From assembly GCA_040954595.2 (NCBI GenBank), contig CM082583.2, forward strand, positions 1,612,001-1,676,000: a DNA stretch of 64,000 bases, given 5' to 3'. The DNA is from Balanoglossus misakiensis (Eukaryota; Hemichordata). The notes under the pieces are model-generated. The model was not told the origin of the DNA and ran no database searches. It saw nothing but the letters and a program-made list of their open reading frames with translations. The position numbers and the translations under genes were made by a program. This document shows, piece after piece, positions 33,476 through 42,925 of the stretch; the first letter of the stretch is position 1; each line of letters opens with the position of its first letter.

Positions 33476-33679
33476 TGTAGTATTCTGACAGCTACGATCA
33501 ATATAGCGCCCTCTAGTGTTGCATTGTTGGTGTTCCACTTGTTTATGAATTGCTGTACGACGTCACTTCCGCCCAGATAAGGCGAAGCACATTGTTGAGT
33601 CTTTTCAGCCGATCAATAAATAGGTTGTTGTTATACCTTATGATCGCATTATTATTCCCATGTTGATGGAAACATAACA
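33476..33679 (+). repeat. 5' LTR of Gypsy-2
   Basis: TGTAGTATTC...AACATAACA. It contains AGCGCCCTCTAGTG (33505-33518, CTCF-like core), ACGACGTCACTTCC (CRE-like) and AATAAATAGG (TATA or poly(A)-like). Confidence 0.93.
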
Positions 33680-33697
33680 TGGTGGCAGCGGTGAACG
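33680..33697 (+). promoter_or_regulatory. primer-binding site of Gypsy-2
   Basis: TGGTGGCAGCGGTGAACG begins immediately after the LTR with the expected TGG. Confidence 0.75.
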
Positions 33698-33789
33698 TGA
33701 GTGATCAGATGTAAGCAGACTTTACACAGTATCGACTACACAAGACACCAAAACTACAGAAGAAAAGACCATCGAACTGACCTGACAAG

Positions 33790-36465
33790 ATGGCGGCCGC
33801 ACTACAAACGCCCTTCACAGCCCCAAAGATGGAATGGGACGCGCCAGATCTAGCAATAGCCTTCAGTCGTTTTCGTCAAAAATGTGAGTTAACATTTAAG
33901 ACAGCACTTAAAGATGCTAACGATGAAGAGAAAGCTAGCTACATACTTCTATGGTCCGGTGAACCAGGTCTTGACAAATACAACAGTTGGTCGTTTGAAA
34001 ATGAAGACCAGCGGAAAGACCCCACAGTACTATTCGACAAATTTTCCGAACACTTAGAGCCGAAGTCAAATCATCGCATACATAGATACCAATTCAAAGA
34101 TATGAGACAAGACCCTGGAGAACCAGTTGATGATTTCTTTTCGAAATTGAAAAATGAAGCCGCCAAATGCAAATTTGGGGATACAAAAGAACAGGAAGCA
34201 AGACTCGTAGATCAGTTGATATGGGGGATCTGTCACCAAGAAATACAGAAGAAACTTATTGGGCGTGATGAGAAACTTACCTTGAAGGAGGCGCTCGATA
34301 TAGCTAGAGGTCACGAAGCCACAACAAAACACATGAAAACGCTCACAAATTGCCATATTGCTAATCCTGTGGATAGCAAAGCTGTCAATGCAGTAAAAAG
34401 GCAGCCCAACAAGACACACCCCAAACAATGTAAGCATTTCGGAAAAAAGCATGACACCTCAGTGAAAAGTAACTGCCCAGCATATGGCTCGAAATGCCGA
34501 AATTGTGGGAAACCTAATCACTGGCAGGCGGTATGCCGTTCCAAAACCAGCTCAAGCGAACCGAAGTCACAGCAGAGACGAGGTGGAAAACCAATCCATA
34601 ATGTGACACGCTCGAGCAGCAACATGCATCAAATAGATGATGAAGTCCTAGATGTTGGAACTATCGAAATAAATGCATTGGACAACATCAACAGACAAGA
34701 AGAAATATACACGAAACTGACAATCACACAGAGCGAAAAGAAAAGGAAAGTAGCACTGAGATGCAAGATTGATACCGGTGCACAGAGCAATATACTGCCC
34801 CTCTGCCTTTTCAAGATCATATTTCCAGAGAAACTGGATAAACACGGAAATCCAAAACGCGGGCACTTGAAGGAAAATAAAACAATCCTTACCGCATATG
34901 GAGGTTCCAAAATCAAACAGCTTCCATGTGAACATAGAGAGAGGAAAATCAGATGCCTCTTCTATGTAACTGACGCCGCAGGCCCAGCCATTTTAGGGTT
35001 AAAGGCAAGCAGAGCCTTAAACCTGATACAAATAAACTGTTCAGTAGAAGCCATACAAGTGCAGGCGAGCCCAGAGTGCAAGACAGCACAGCCTGGAAGA
35101 AATGTGGAAGTGGAAAAGAGAAAGATGAACGAACAGAAGCCAGCAGGAAGAAACAGAAACCCTGCAGATGACTACATAGACAGTAATACACCCATCAGGG
35201 ACCGCCCTCCCATAAAGAACAAAGAACAGTTGCTGAGGATGTACCCTGATTGCTTTGACGACGTGGTCGGATGTTTTGAAAACTACACATACCACATCAC
35301 TCTTGATCCAGAAGTACAACCAGTAGTACACCCTGCCCGCAGAGTTCCATTAGAACTAATGGATAGACTCAAAACCGAGCTGCAGGAGATGGAAGATAAG
35401 CAAATCATCGCCAAAGTGAACCAGCCTACGAACTGGGTCAATTCTCTTGTTGTCCGGGAGAAAGACAATGGAAGACTTCGCATTTGTCTGGACCCGAAGG
35501 ACTTGAACAAAGCCATTAAAAGGGATCATTACCCTACACCCACATTGGAGGAGATTACCCCAAAGTTGGCAGGCGCAACACTTTTCAGCAAGCTAGACGC
35601 GCGGAACGGATACTGGAATGTAAAGATCGATGAAGAATCATCCTTCCTGACGACCTTTAACACACCATATGGCCGTTACAGATTCCTACGAATGCCATTT
35701 GGGCTAAGGATGAGCCAAGATGTGTTTCAATTCAAAATTGATGAAACATACAGAGAGTGTGAAGGTGCAGTCGGCATTGCAGACGATATACAAGTCTTCG
35801 GATCAGGAGAGCGACACCATGACCTGCATCTACACGAAGCCATGGAACGAACCAGGAAAGCAGGCATTAAACTGAACAAAGAGAAATGCTACATCAAGAC
35901 AAAAGAATGTAGTTTCTTTGGCATGTTATACACAGAAGACGGAGTTAAACCCAACCCAGAAAAGGTCAAGGCGATAGAGATGATGCATCCGCCTAGAGAC
36001 AAGACCGAACTGCGCACATTCCTCGGAATGGTGAACTACATGGGTTCATTCATACCCAGATTAGCTGAACACACAGCACCACTGAGAGAGCTCATCAGAG
36101 ACGACACTGAGTTTGAGTGGTCTCCGACACACACAAAGTCTTTCAATATGATCAAGGACCTGATCAGCACAAAGACTACACTTGCTTACTACGACCGTAA
36201 GAAGCCTGTCACTCTACAAGTCGACGCATCGGGAAAGGGAATCGGAGCGGTGCTCATACAGGAACAGAGACCTATAGCATTTGCGTCCAAGGCCCTGACA
36301 CCAGCGGAAACCCGATACGCCAATATAGAAAGAGAACTACTCGCGGTAGTCTACGGATGTGAGAAGTTTCGCACATATCTCTACGGCAGAAGTTTCATAG
36401 TAAAGAGTGATCATCGACCGTTGGAGCAAATTCGGAGGAAAAATTTGACCAAGGCACCACCCTGA
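33790..36465 (+). CDS. gag-pol: Gypsy-2 Gag-protease-RT-RNaseH, ends at an internal stop
   Basis: 891 codons from MAAALQTPFTAPKMEWD, in good context. The Gag part resembles the mag/SURL group (MEWDAPDLAIAFSRFRQKCE). The nucleocapsid motif at residues ~216-250 is unusual: the first knuckle reads CKHFGKKHDTSVKSNC, where Phe stands in place of the usual second Cys. The second knuckle is CRNCGKPNHWQAVC. Protease KIDTGAQSNILPL is at ~327. RT has MPFGLRMSQDVFQ and GIADDIQVFG at ~664, an Ala-Asp-Asp form of the active site. RNase H begins at ~811 (LQVDASGKGIGA). The frame then meets TGA at 36463-36465. Confidence 0.92.
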   Translation: MAAALQTPFTAPKMEWDAPDLAIAFSRFRQKCELTFKTALKDANDEEKASYILLWSGEPGLDKYNSWSFENEDQRKDPTVLFDKFSEHLEPKSNHRIHRYQFKDMRQDPGEPVDDFFSKLKNEAAKCKFGDTKEQEARLVDQLIWGICHQEIQKKLIGRDEKLTLKEALDIARGHEATTKHMKTLTNCHIANPVDSKAVNAVKRQPNKTHPKQCKHFGKKHDTSVKSNCPAYGSKCRNCGKPNHWQAVCRSKTSSSEPKSQQRRGGKPIHNVTRSSSNMHQIDDEVLDVGTIEINALDNINRQEEIYTKLTITQSEKKRKVALRCKIDTGAQSNILPLCLFKIIFPEKLDKHGNPKRGHLKENKTILTAYGGSKIKQLPCEHRERKIRCLFYVTDAAGPAILGLKASRALNLIQINCSVEAIQVQASPECKTAQPGRNVEVEKRKMNEQKPAGRNRNPADDYIDSNTPIRDRPPIKNKEQLLRMYPDCFDDVVGCFENYTYHITLDPEVQPVVHPARRVPLELMDRLKTELQEMEDKQIIAKVNQPTNWVNSLVVREKDNGRLRICLDPKDLNKAIKRDHYPTPTLEEITPKLAGATLFSKLDARNGYWNVKIDEESSFLTTFNTPYGRYRFLRMPFGLRMSQDVFQFKIDETYRECEGAVGIADDIQVFGSGERHHDLHLHEAMERTRKAGIKLNKEKCYIKTKECSFFGMLYTEDGVKPNPEKVKAIEMMHPPRDKTELRTFLGMVNYMGSFIPRLAEHTAPLRELIRDDTEFEWSPTHTKSFNMIKDLISTKTTLAYYDRKKPVTLQVDASGKGIGAVLIQEQRPIAFASKALTPAETRYANIERELLAVVYGCEKFRTYLYGRSFIVKSDHRPLEQIRRKNLTKAPP

Positions 36466-37926
36466 TTACAGAGAATGCTGTTGCGCATACAGCCGTATGA
36501 TTTCACCATACACTACAAGCCAGGCAAACAGATGATACTTGCCGATGCACTATCTAGACTGTCACCACAAGATCAGAACGAAATCAGTGACATGAAAGTC
36601 CAGATACACCACCTGGTGAAGATCACACCAATGAGACAGATGGAGATCAAAGAAGAAACTACCAAAGATGAAATTCTTCAATTATTGATCCAGCAAGTCC
36701 TGAAAGGATGGCCAGATAGCATCAAGGACATTCACGCTGATATTCGACCCTACTGGTCTATTCGAGACGATATCGCTATCGAAGATGGTATTATCCTGAT
36801 AGGCAGCCGACTCCTCATACCAGCAGTAATGAGAGATGAAATGCTACAACGCATTCATAGCAGTCACCTGGGGATCGAGAAATGCAAGCTGAGAGCCAGA
36901 TCCAGCGTGTACTGGCCTGGAATTTGTAAAGATATAGAGAGACTAGTAACAGGATGCAACGCGTGCCAGAAATTCCAGAATTCCCAGCAGAAGGAACCGA
37001 TGATTCCAATGGAAATTCCACCACGACCGTGGCACACAATTGGAGCAGACCTATTCTACGTGAACCAAACATGGTACATGATAGTTGCTGACTACTACTC
37101 CAAGTTCCCCTTCATTAGGAAACTTGAAGACCTCAGAGCCAGTACCATTATGAGAGCCCTCCGAATTCTATTTGCAGAGCAAGGAATACCCGAGAAACTA
37201 GTTTGTGACAACGGATCTCAGTTTACAGCTAGAGACTTCCACAGCCTAACTGAGAAGTATGGTTTTGCGATAGTCACATCATCACCATACTATCCCAAAG
37301 GGCACGGTTTTATCGAGCGACATGTACAGACCGTGAAGAACATCCTGATGAAGTGCAAAGAGTCCGGAGATGATCCGAATCTAGCATTGTTGGCACTTCG
37401 CGCGACTCCATTGAAGTCCAACATACCATCACCAGCTGAGTTGCTGAACAGCAGAGCATACAAGACAACTCTCCCAGCCAAAATTCACCCAGCAAGAAAC
37501 GGGGAGGAAGTTCGTCAATACCTGACATCTCAACAGCAGGCCCAGACTTCCAGCCACGACCAGCACTCCAGACAACTACCAGAATTGCTGACAGGTCAAC
37601 AAGTCCATGTACAAAACCCAATCAGCAAAACATGGAGTCCAGCGAGAGTTGTAGCCCCAGCAAACACACCTAGGTCCTACACCGTGAAGTTAGACAACGG
37701 GAAACAAATGCGACGCAACAGGATCCACCTGAAACCAGTCAGCGCAGAACTGAAACCAGCACAGACAGGGATGGATCAACACAATATTGCACCAGCAGTC
37801 ACAGAGGGAACACCGCCTCAACAACCCGCAACGCCAGCGTCACCAGCCCAAGAATCGTTGAGATCAACACGAACCAGAACAAATATACAAAAGCCGTCTC
37901 GATACAAAGATTATGTGACTGATTGA
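36466..37926 (+). CDS. pol: Gypsy-2 integrase region, downstream of the internal stop
   Basis: Same frame as the upstream ORF. First ATG at 36475. It holds the RNase H tail (ILADALSRL), the HHCC zinc-binding part (IHSSHLGIEKCKL...CNACQKF) and the D,D,E core (GADLFYV, CDNGSQF, FIERHVQ). A C-terminal module with WSPARVV and a final basic tail follow. Without readthrough or a new start this integrase is not joined to the rest. Confidence 0.9.
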   Translation, partial: LQRMLLRIQPYDFTIHYKPGKQMILADALSRLSPQDQNEISDMKVQIHHLVKITPMRQMEIKEETTKDEILQLLIQQVLKGWPDSIKDIHADIRPYWSIRDDIAIEDGIILIGSRLLIPAVMRDEMLQRIHSSHLGIEKCKLRARSSVYWPGICKDIERLVTGCNACQKFQNSQQKEPMIPMEIPPRPWHTIGADLFYVNQTWYMIVADYYSKFPFIRKLEDLRASTIMRALRILFAEQGIPEKLVCDNGSQFTARDFHSLTEKYGFAIVTSSPYYPKGHGFIERHVQTVKNILMKCKESGDDPNLALLALRATPLKSNIPSPAELLNSRAYKTTLPAKIHPARNGEEVRQYLTSQQQAQTSSHDQHSRQLPELLTGQQVHVQNPISKTWSPARVVAPANTPRSYTVKLDNGKQMRRNRIHLKPVSAELKPAQTGMDQHNIAPAVTEGTPPQQPATPASPAQESLRSTRTRTNIQKPSRYKDYVTD

Positions 37927-38132
37927 TAGCTTTTTCTGATATTGAGATACGCCATTTGTTCCACAGAAAGTTGAGTTATACAGAGGAAAATTTATCACAT
38001 TTTTCCCAGAGTATTTTTCATGTTCGTTGCGTTTGATTTTGACAAAGACTGATTCAAGATGAATGCAGAGTTTGCACAGGACAATTCACAGTGACATTCG
38101 TATTCAAAAAGAGTTTTGAAACAATTTATCTT

Positions 38133-38145
38133 AAAGAAGAGGGGA
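38133..38145 (+). promoter_or_regulatory. polypurine tract of Gypsy-2
   Basis: AAAGAAGAGGGGA abuts the 3' LTR. Confidence 0.8.
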
Positions 38146-38349
38146 TGTAGTATTCTGACAGCTACGATCAATATAGCGCCCTCTAGTGTTGCATTGTTGG
38201 TGTTCCACTTGTTTATGAATTGCTGTACGACGTCACTTCCGCCCAGATAAGGCGAAGCACATTGTTGAGTCTTTTCAGCCGATCAATAAATAGGTTGTTG
38301 TTATACCTTATGATCGCATTATTATTCCCATGTTGATGGAAACATAACA
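38146..38349 (+). repeat. 3' LTR of Gypsy-2
   Basis: Identical to the 5' LTR by eye, including the CTCF-like core at 38175-38188. Confidence 0.93.
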
Positions 38350-38385
38350 GGGGGGACACCAACATCGTAGTCAGTGAGGTCATCT

Positions 38386-40209
38386 CAGTCAGATCGCACG
38401 GCATTCATTAACATATGCAAATGAAGAAAGTACTTCAAACCATGTAGCCGTTAGAGTGGGCCCCGCTGAAGGGTCGCGAAATAGGCCATTTTTTTACTCG
38501 ATATTATAGAGCTGTTTTCAGGCGATGTGGATTATTTTAAGACAAAACCGTGGATTCACTTGAAGGTAGGTATACTGGATTGTTACTGAATGATTTTTTG
38601 GCAACTTCTGTCGAGTAGTTTCTTTGTAATCACGAAATTTCTGACGACTGTGAAAAAACACATAGCGTTGACATCCTCTCGATTATTTTTAAGCTGACCG
38701 TTACACATGGATTTTACCACGAAATTTCAAACTTTTATCAAAATATAGACATCAAACTCCCTCTCTTTGAGTTTTCATTCACTTCCAAGCTTTGATAGTG
38801 ACGATATGACCAGTTCAATTTTGTTTACCTTTCAACCTGTGAGCGCCATTTTGTTTACTTTTCAACCCGTGAGCGCCACTTCTTCTGCAAAATGGCGGGA
38901 GAAGACAGCATGCATGTGTACGTATATACGCTGGCGCAGGCTTGATCCTGGGTTGTACCAGCTGCGTAGTTTTCCCTCCTCTCTCGTGCGAAGAAATTTT
39001 GATTGCTGATATGTAATCCCGAGTTTTACTAAACCCTAACAATTATTTTATGAAGGTTTGCCCGTCAAGGAAACTCACTTTTTTTAATTTTATTGTTCTT
39101 TCAGATTGATGAAGACTGATTTTTGTGGTGGTGGTGTTGCAGTTGACTGTTTTATTTTAGCTGTCTGAGTTGACAATTTATTCTGTATTTTGTTGTATTT
39201 TTAACTCTTTATCCTGTATTTTGTAGTAGTATTTTGAACACTGTTTAATAAATAAATTACTATTATTATTATTTATCGACCCAATGCAATGATGACAAAT
39301 CGCTCGCCTTCAGACACAAATGTTGTATTTATTGCATATATCATCGGCGAATAAAGGGAAGTGGTTTCGAAGTTACACTTGGCATTTTCGAAAAGTCTAC
39401 TTATATCCCACGATGCGGAGAAAAAAATATATACAAAATACGTCAGCTGAGCTCCTCACGAACGGTAAACCTGGCATTCTGTGCATGGGTAATCAAATAT
39501 TTGTTTGTAGCCCAATGTAGGCGAACGGTGTGGAGCACCCGGGCGCGGCACTCGTGCGATTGATCGATGTTGTGTCGAAATCAGGCCAGTAATTAAGTTA
39601 AAACTTGGCTGATATGTTACCTTAGAGTGTTATACACTATCCAGTAACTTTTACTTGACAAGTGTCTTTTAGAAACTGTTTTCCCCACGATAAACGTGTC
39701 GTTTCACGAGCAACGCAACACTTCCGTATTTACAAGCCTAACATGGAGAGGTCAACGTAGGGCCTATACTTCCGGGTCATATCGTCGAACTACATCGATT
39801 ATTTTTAAGCTGACCGTTACACAAGCATTTCGAGTTAATTTCTTTTCACGGATGTTGGGACCGATATTAGACCTATCTGTCACGAAAACTTGGTTAACTT
39901 CCGAGGTCGTCTTCAAATGATTTTTGGCACGTTTGTGGACGTCTCTTCCGAGGTCACCAACATACCACCGAAAACACGCTAAAAACTACTACTATTACCG
40001 ACAGATTCTCATAAAATTTACGTCTGCAGTGCAAAATAGGAATCACTTTCGAAATTTATCGAGCTAGCATGGTATTTTTTTGTACCACGGAGTGTAAAAA
40101 TCAAGTTGAAAATCACCTTGAAAACTGGCCTATTGCCGTCTGTTTGAAAATTAACGGTCGCTGGCTTGACGAACTTTCATATGCAAATGAGCACCGTGCG
40201 ATCTGACTG
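38386..40209. mobile_element. nonautonomous DNA element with CAGTCAGATCG ends
   Basis: Outer ends CAGTCAGATCGCACGG are inverted repeats, continuing imperfectly for ~120 bp (CATATGCAAATGA, AATAGGCCA). ATCT lies on both sides (38382-38385 and 40210-40213), suggesting a 4-bp target duplication. The interior contains a direct repeat (TTTTTAAGCTGACCGTTACACA at 38688 and 39797), an AAAATGGCGGG YY1-like motif with nearby GTATATACGC (38887-38930), and an ATT-repeat tail at 39250-39275 that may end a nested LINE/SINE fragment. No transposase found. The CAGTC ends recall the 26-1952 element, but the rest differs. Confidence 0.65.
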
Positions 40210-40213
40210 ATCT

Positions 40214-41612
40214 ATGGTGGTGGGCGCGTCTTCCACTCGGCACTCCTCCGCGCACGCTTGGGGGATAAAAAATGCATCAAAAACCCCTGGCGCGTCCTCG
40301 CTCCCCCTGCGTCGATGGATTCTGTGCGACTGCTTCCGCCCCCGTCCTCTCTGGTTGCTGTGTCCGGATTGATGATGTTTTCCGGTGAGGTCGGATTTCC
40401 CGGAATTCTTCCTGTCGTGATTGGGATACCCACCTCAGCAGTATGCTAAGGACACGCCAGTGGATGAGAATCGCTGGTGTGGTGGGGGAGCTCAGTCGGA
40501 ACCTGTTCGGCACCTCCCACCCCTGGAAGACGCACAGGCGCTTCATCATCACCATGGACTCTGGTGAACAAAAGGATTCCGTAGGGATCCGTCCAGGTCC
40601 GCCCCTGCGGATATAGAAGTCTAGCAGGTCGGGTATTTCATTTCCTGGACCACACAGCCAGTATAGGTGAGTTTCTCTAACGCCTCCACCGCGTCCCGCT
40701 CGCGGAATACTACCGGCTTCTCAGTAAAAATAACTGGAAGGTGGCACTGAAAGGCGTGTTTCTTCAGTTTGCGCGTGGACCTCCGGCCTCCCGGGAACGG
40801 ACATGGAGAAGGGCCTGATGAGTAATGTGGAACAGAGGATAGGGGGCTCCTTCGGGCCGGCCTGGCGCTCCTCCAGCGGCGTTCGTCTTCTTTGGGCGGT
40901 TCCGGCGTCGGATACCGGATCGGTGATCGACGTCTGGGGCTGAGATCTCCCCAGCGTGAAAAGGATGGTCGTTCACGGGAAGGTGGGCGGTCCCGCCTTT
41001 CCTCTCGAGAACGCTCCAGTCGCGGCGACCGGGTTGGGGATCTGGACCTAGTAGGGCTGCCGGGGTGGCGTCGAAGTTCCCAGGGGATTAGATATTCCCC
41101 CGCCTCCAACGTCGCCTCCAGCTCCAATGGGTTGATCAGTGACTGCAGCGGCAGCATTTCTTGGCGTGGGGGTGATGGCTCCTGCAGCAGCCGTTGGTTT
41201 CCCCCGTCTCTCGCTACTGCTATTGGGGGTGATACACGGGTGCGGGGTGGGTCTGGCCCTTCCGACACCTCCATCGCCTGGTCCTTGTCGCCACCGAGTA
41301 CCGGTTTTTCCAGCTGCGGATCCCGGAAGATGCTCAAAGTTTCCTCCAGGTCGTCAGCTGCGGTGGTGGTTCTTGTGGGCTCTTGCGGGGAGATATGGCC
41401 AACGAATCCCCCACGTACGCGGCCTGGATTTAACTCCCGAGGTAGTGTGCAGGTTTTTATGGCTGCGTCGGATGGTACGGGCAGGTTGGCTTCGGTCTTT
41501 TCCTTCCCGTATACATGCATGGCCTCCTCCCGTACCGTGGACATCCATCCTATGTCGCCTAGAACCGTGGCTACTTGACAGTTCTCACGGAGCATCAGGA
41601 ACAGTATTTTAT
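40214..41612 (-). pseudogene. transposon-type ORF: RS-rich region, C2H2-like finger and conserved 'HWRVL' module, frameshifted
   Basis: From ~41605 down, the minus strand encodes an Arg/Ser/Pro-rich segment (SPTRSRSPTRSPRLERSREE), a zinc-finger-like stretch (CPFPGGRRSTRKLKKHAFQC, then HLP), then FRERDAVEALEKLTYTG and a stop at 40621. About one base off frame the similarity resumes with LLDFYIRRGG and then GWEVPNRFRLSSPTTPAILI followed by HWRVL (40560-40430). I recall this pairing of a C-terminal finger and an 'xxxLLHWRxLL' block from abundant uncharacterised proteins of invertebrate deuterostome and mollusc genomes, probably from mobile elements. The finger here lacks its second Cys. Function unknown. 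Confidence 0.45.
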
Positions 41613-41619
41613 GTCTCAC

Positions 41620-41826
41620 CTCCACTTCAGTTGTCGCTGTTGTATTTAATGTGGACGATGTTTTATATCTGTTGATAACCAATGGGCCTAGTTTAACTGT
41701 GGCACCTACATCCAGTGGCAGCGCTGTTTTCTCACCCCAAAGGTTGACTTCAGCATCTCTTGTGCCATCAGTTATGGTCAGTTTACGTCTCTTTGTAGAA
41801 TTCGATGTATGTGTCACTGATTCATA
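41620..41826 (-). CDS. OB-fold gene copy I, exon B (second OB fold)
   Basis: 69 codons between acceptor CCACTACAG and donor GAG|GTGAGAC, both phase 0. The core RRKLTITDGTRDAEVNLWGE, followed by a hydrophobic Val-Lys-Leu strand and STLNTTATTEVE, is the pattern of an RPA1-type OB fold (REPA_OB_2: 'LTLTD..G..V.LWGE ... S.T...IE'). Such domains bind single-stranded DNA. The ORF does not stop at the donor: it runs on for another ~330 codons into the RS/finger sequence. Paralogous exons are at 46239-46410 and 59721-59891. Confidence 0.75.
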
Positions 41827-42243
41827 CTGTAGTGGAAATAAAATGGAAAACATTGAATGTTAATAATTACGAGTAGTAAATGTTGTGGAGAAATAGTGCA
41901 AGAGTGGTTGTTTTTTGTCAGTTGCTTTTTAAAATTTGAACTGCAAAATGATGAATCGATGGCAGTAATTTTGACCCGAGGTGAGTTGACAAGGCATGGT
42001 TGTATCATATAAATGGATTTTCAATGTACGTGATCGCATGGAGGCTGCCATATTGGATTACATCCGAAGACCTTCCCATTGGGCTTCGGTTGAATTCGGG
42101 AAAGGTCTCTAAAATGTAATGGGTCATTCAATTTTGTAGAGTAAATTTCTAAAAATGTAGAAGATGGGAGGTTAAGATACCCAAAATGACTACGGCAAAA
42201 AAAATGTCAGGCCCATAAGTTTCGGGGTGCGATTATAACGTAC

Positions 42244-42526
42244 CTTTGCTCTATCATAGAGGCAAATGGTATTATCTCTTCCAGTGGAAAAGTTGCGGAG
42301 CTGTACGTATTCTCCCTTCTGTAATCTGTTCAGCCACTTCGGATTTTCTTTCCAGAATTTAAGTTCCAGAACGTTGCCATCCTGCTGCATACAAGGCACG
42401 CTAAACAGTTTCCCGTTGGCGGAATTCCGGATCTCGACATCCTCCATGAGGCGCAATTTCAGTGCCACGCCTTGGCTGGTTGGGGATGAGGGACCGGGAG
42501 CCGGGGATGCCATAACGCCGTTAAAC
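42244..42526 (-). CDS. OB-fold gene copy I, exon A (start codon and first OB fold)
   Basis: Acceptor ATATTTCAG, 13 nt of 5' UTR, ATG at 42513, then 90 codons to donor GCAAAG|GTACGT (phase 0). MASPAPGPSSPTSQG is a flexible lead. VEIRNSANGKLFSVPCMQQD then LELKFWKENPKW and LQKGEYVQLRNFSTGRD form an OB-fold-like beta pattern similar to RPA1 DNA-binding domains. Exons A and B join in phase, giving two consecutive OB folds in 159 residues. Copies of exon A: 45519-45762 (minus) and 60355-60589 (plus), the latter open in frame. Confidence 0.75.
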
Positions 42527-42798
42527 CTGAAATATAGATTGAGAGTGGATATTGTTTTACACAATTTTTGAACATTGAAGTAAAGTATTAGAATGATGGA
42601 GTCCGATAAAAAAGTGAGTTGGTGATTGCGGCATCCGACTTCGTTATTAAAAATGGAAAGGTTTGCGATTTGAGATTCGGTTACCATTTGCAAGTTTGAA
42701 AGGAAATATTTCATTGAAGCACAGTGGCAACTACTGGGTTATGGAGAATTTTTGAAATGTTGATGAACGGAGACTTATTAGAATCAATGAAAACCTAC

Positions 42799-42925
42799 CT
42801 TTAACGGTGTTACGGTTACTAAACGTGAGAGACCGCTTGTCTCGTTCATCCGATTCTGAGCTCCTAGCTCTTGTGGAGACATGCGGAGGTACAGCGGGTT
42901 AACGGTTAGAAAGTGTTGATGAAAG
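42799..42925 (-). other. OB-fold gene copy I, 5' noncoding exon
   Basis: Ends at donor GTTAAAG|GTAGGT (42799). It contains ACCTCCGCATGTCTCC and AGAGCTAGGAGCTC, conserved in copies II (44530-44632) and III (60879-60985). The upstream end is approximate. The intron between it and exon A is 272 bp. Confidence 0.55.

Larger units (their letters stand above)
33476..38349 (+). mobile_element. Gypsy-type LTR retrotransposon (Gypsy-2, mag/SURL-like)
   Basis: 204-bp LTRs at 33476-33679 and 38146-38349, offset exactly 4670 and identical by eye. Target duplication is probably five G bases (G run before 33476; GGGGGG from 38350). One long gag-pol frame is used, interrupted by a single TGA at 36463-36465. 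Identical LTRs indicate a recent insertion despite the break. Confidence 0.93.

Noticed and set aside
40892-41675. Plus-strand ORFs of 228 and 178 codons opposite the RS/finger ORF
   Set aside because: Antisense shadows of a GC-rich, biased minus-strand coding region.
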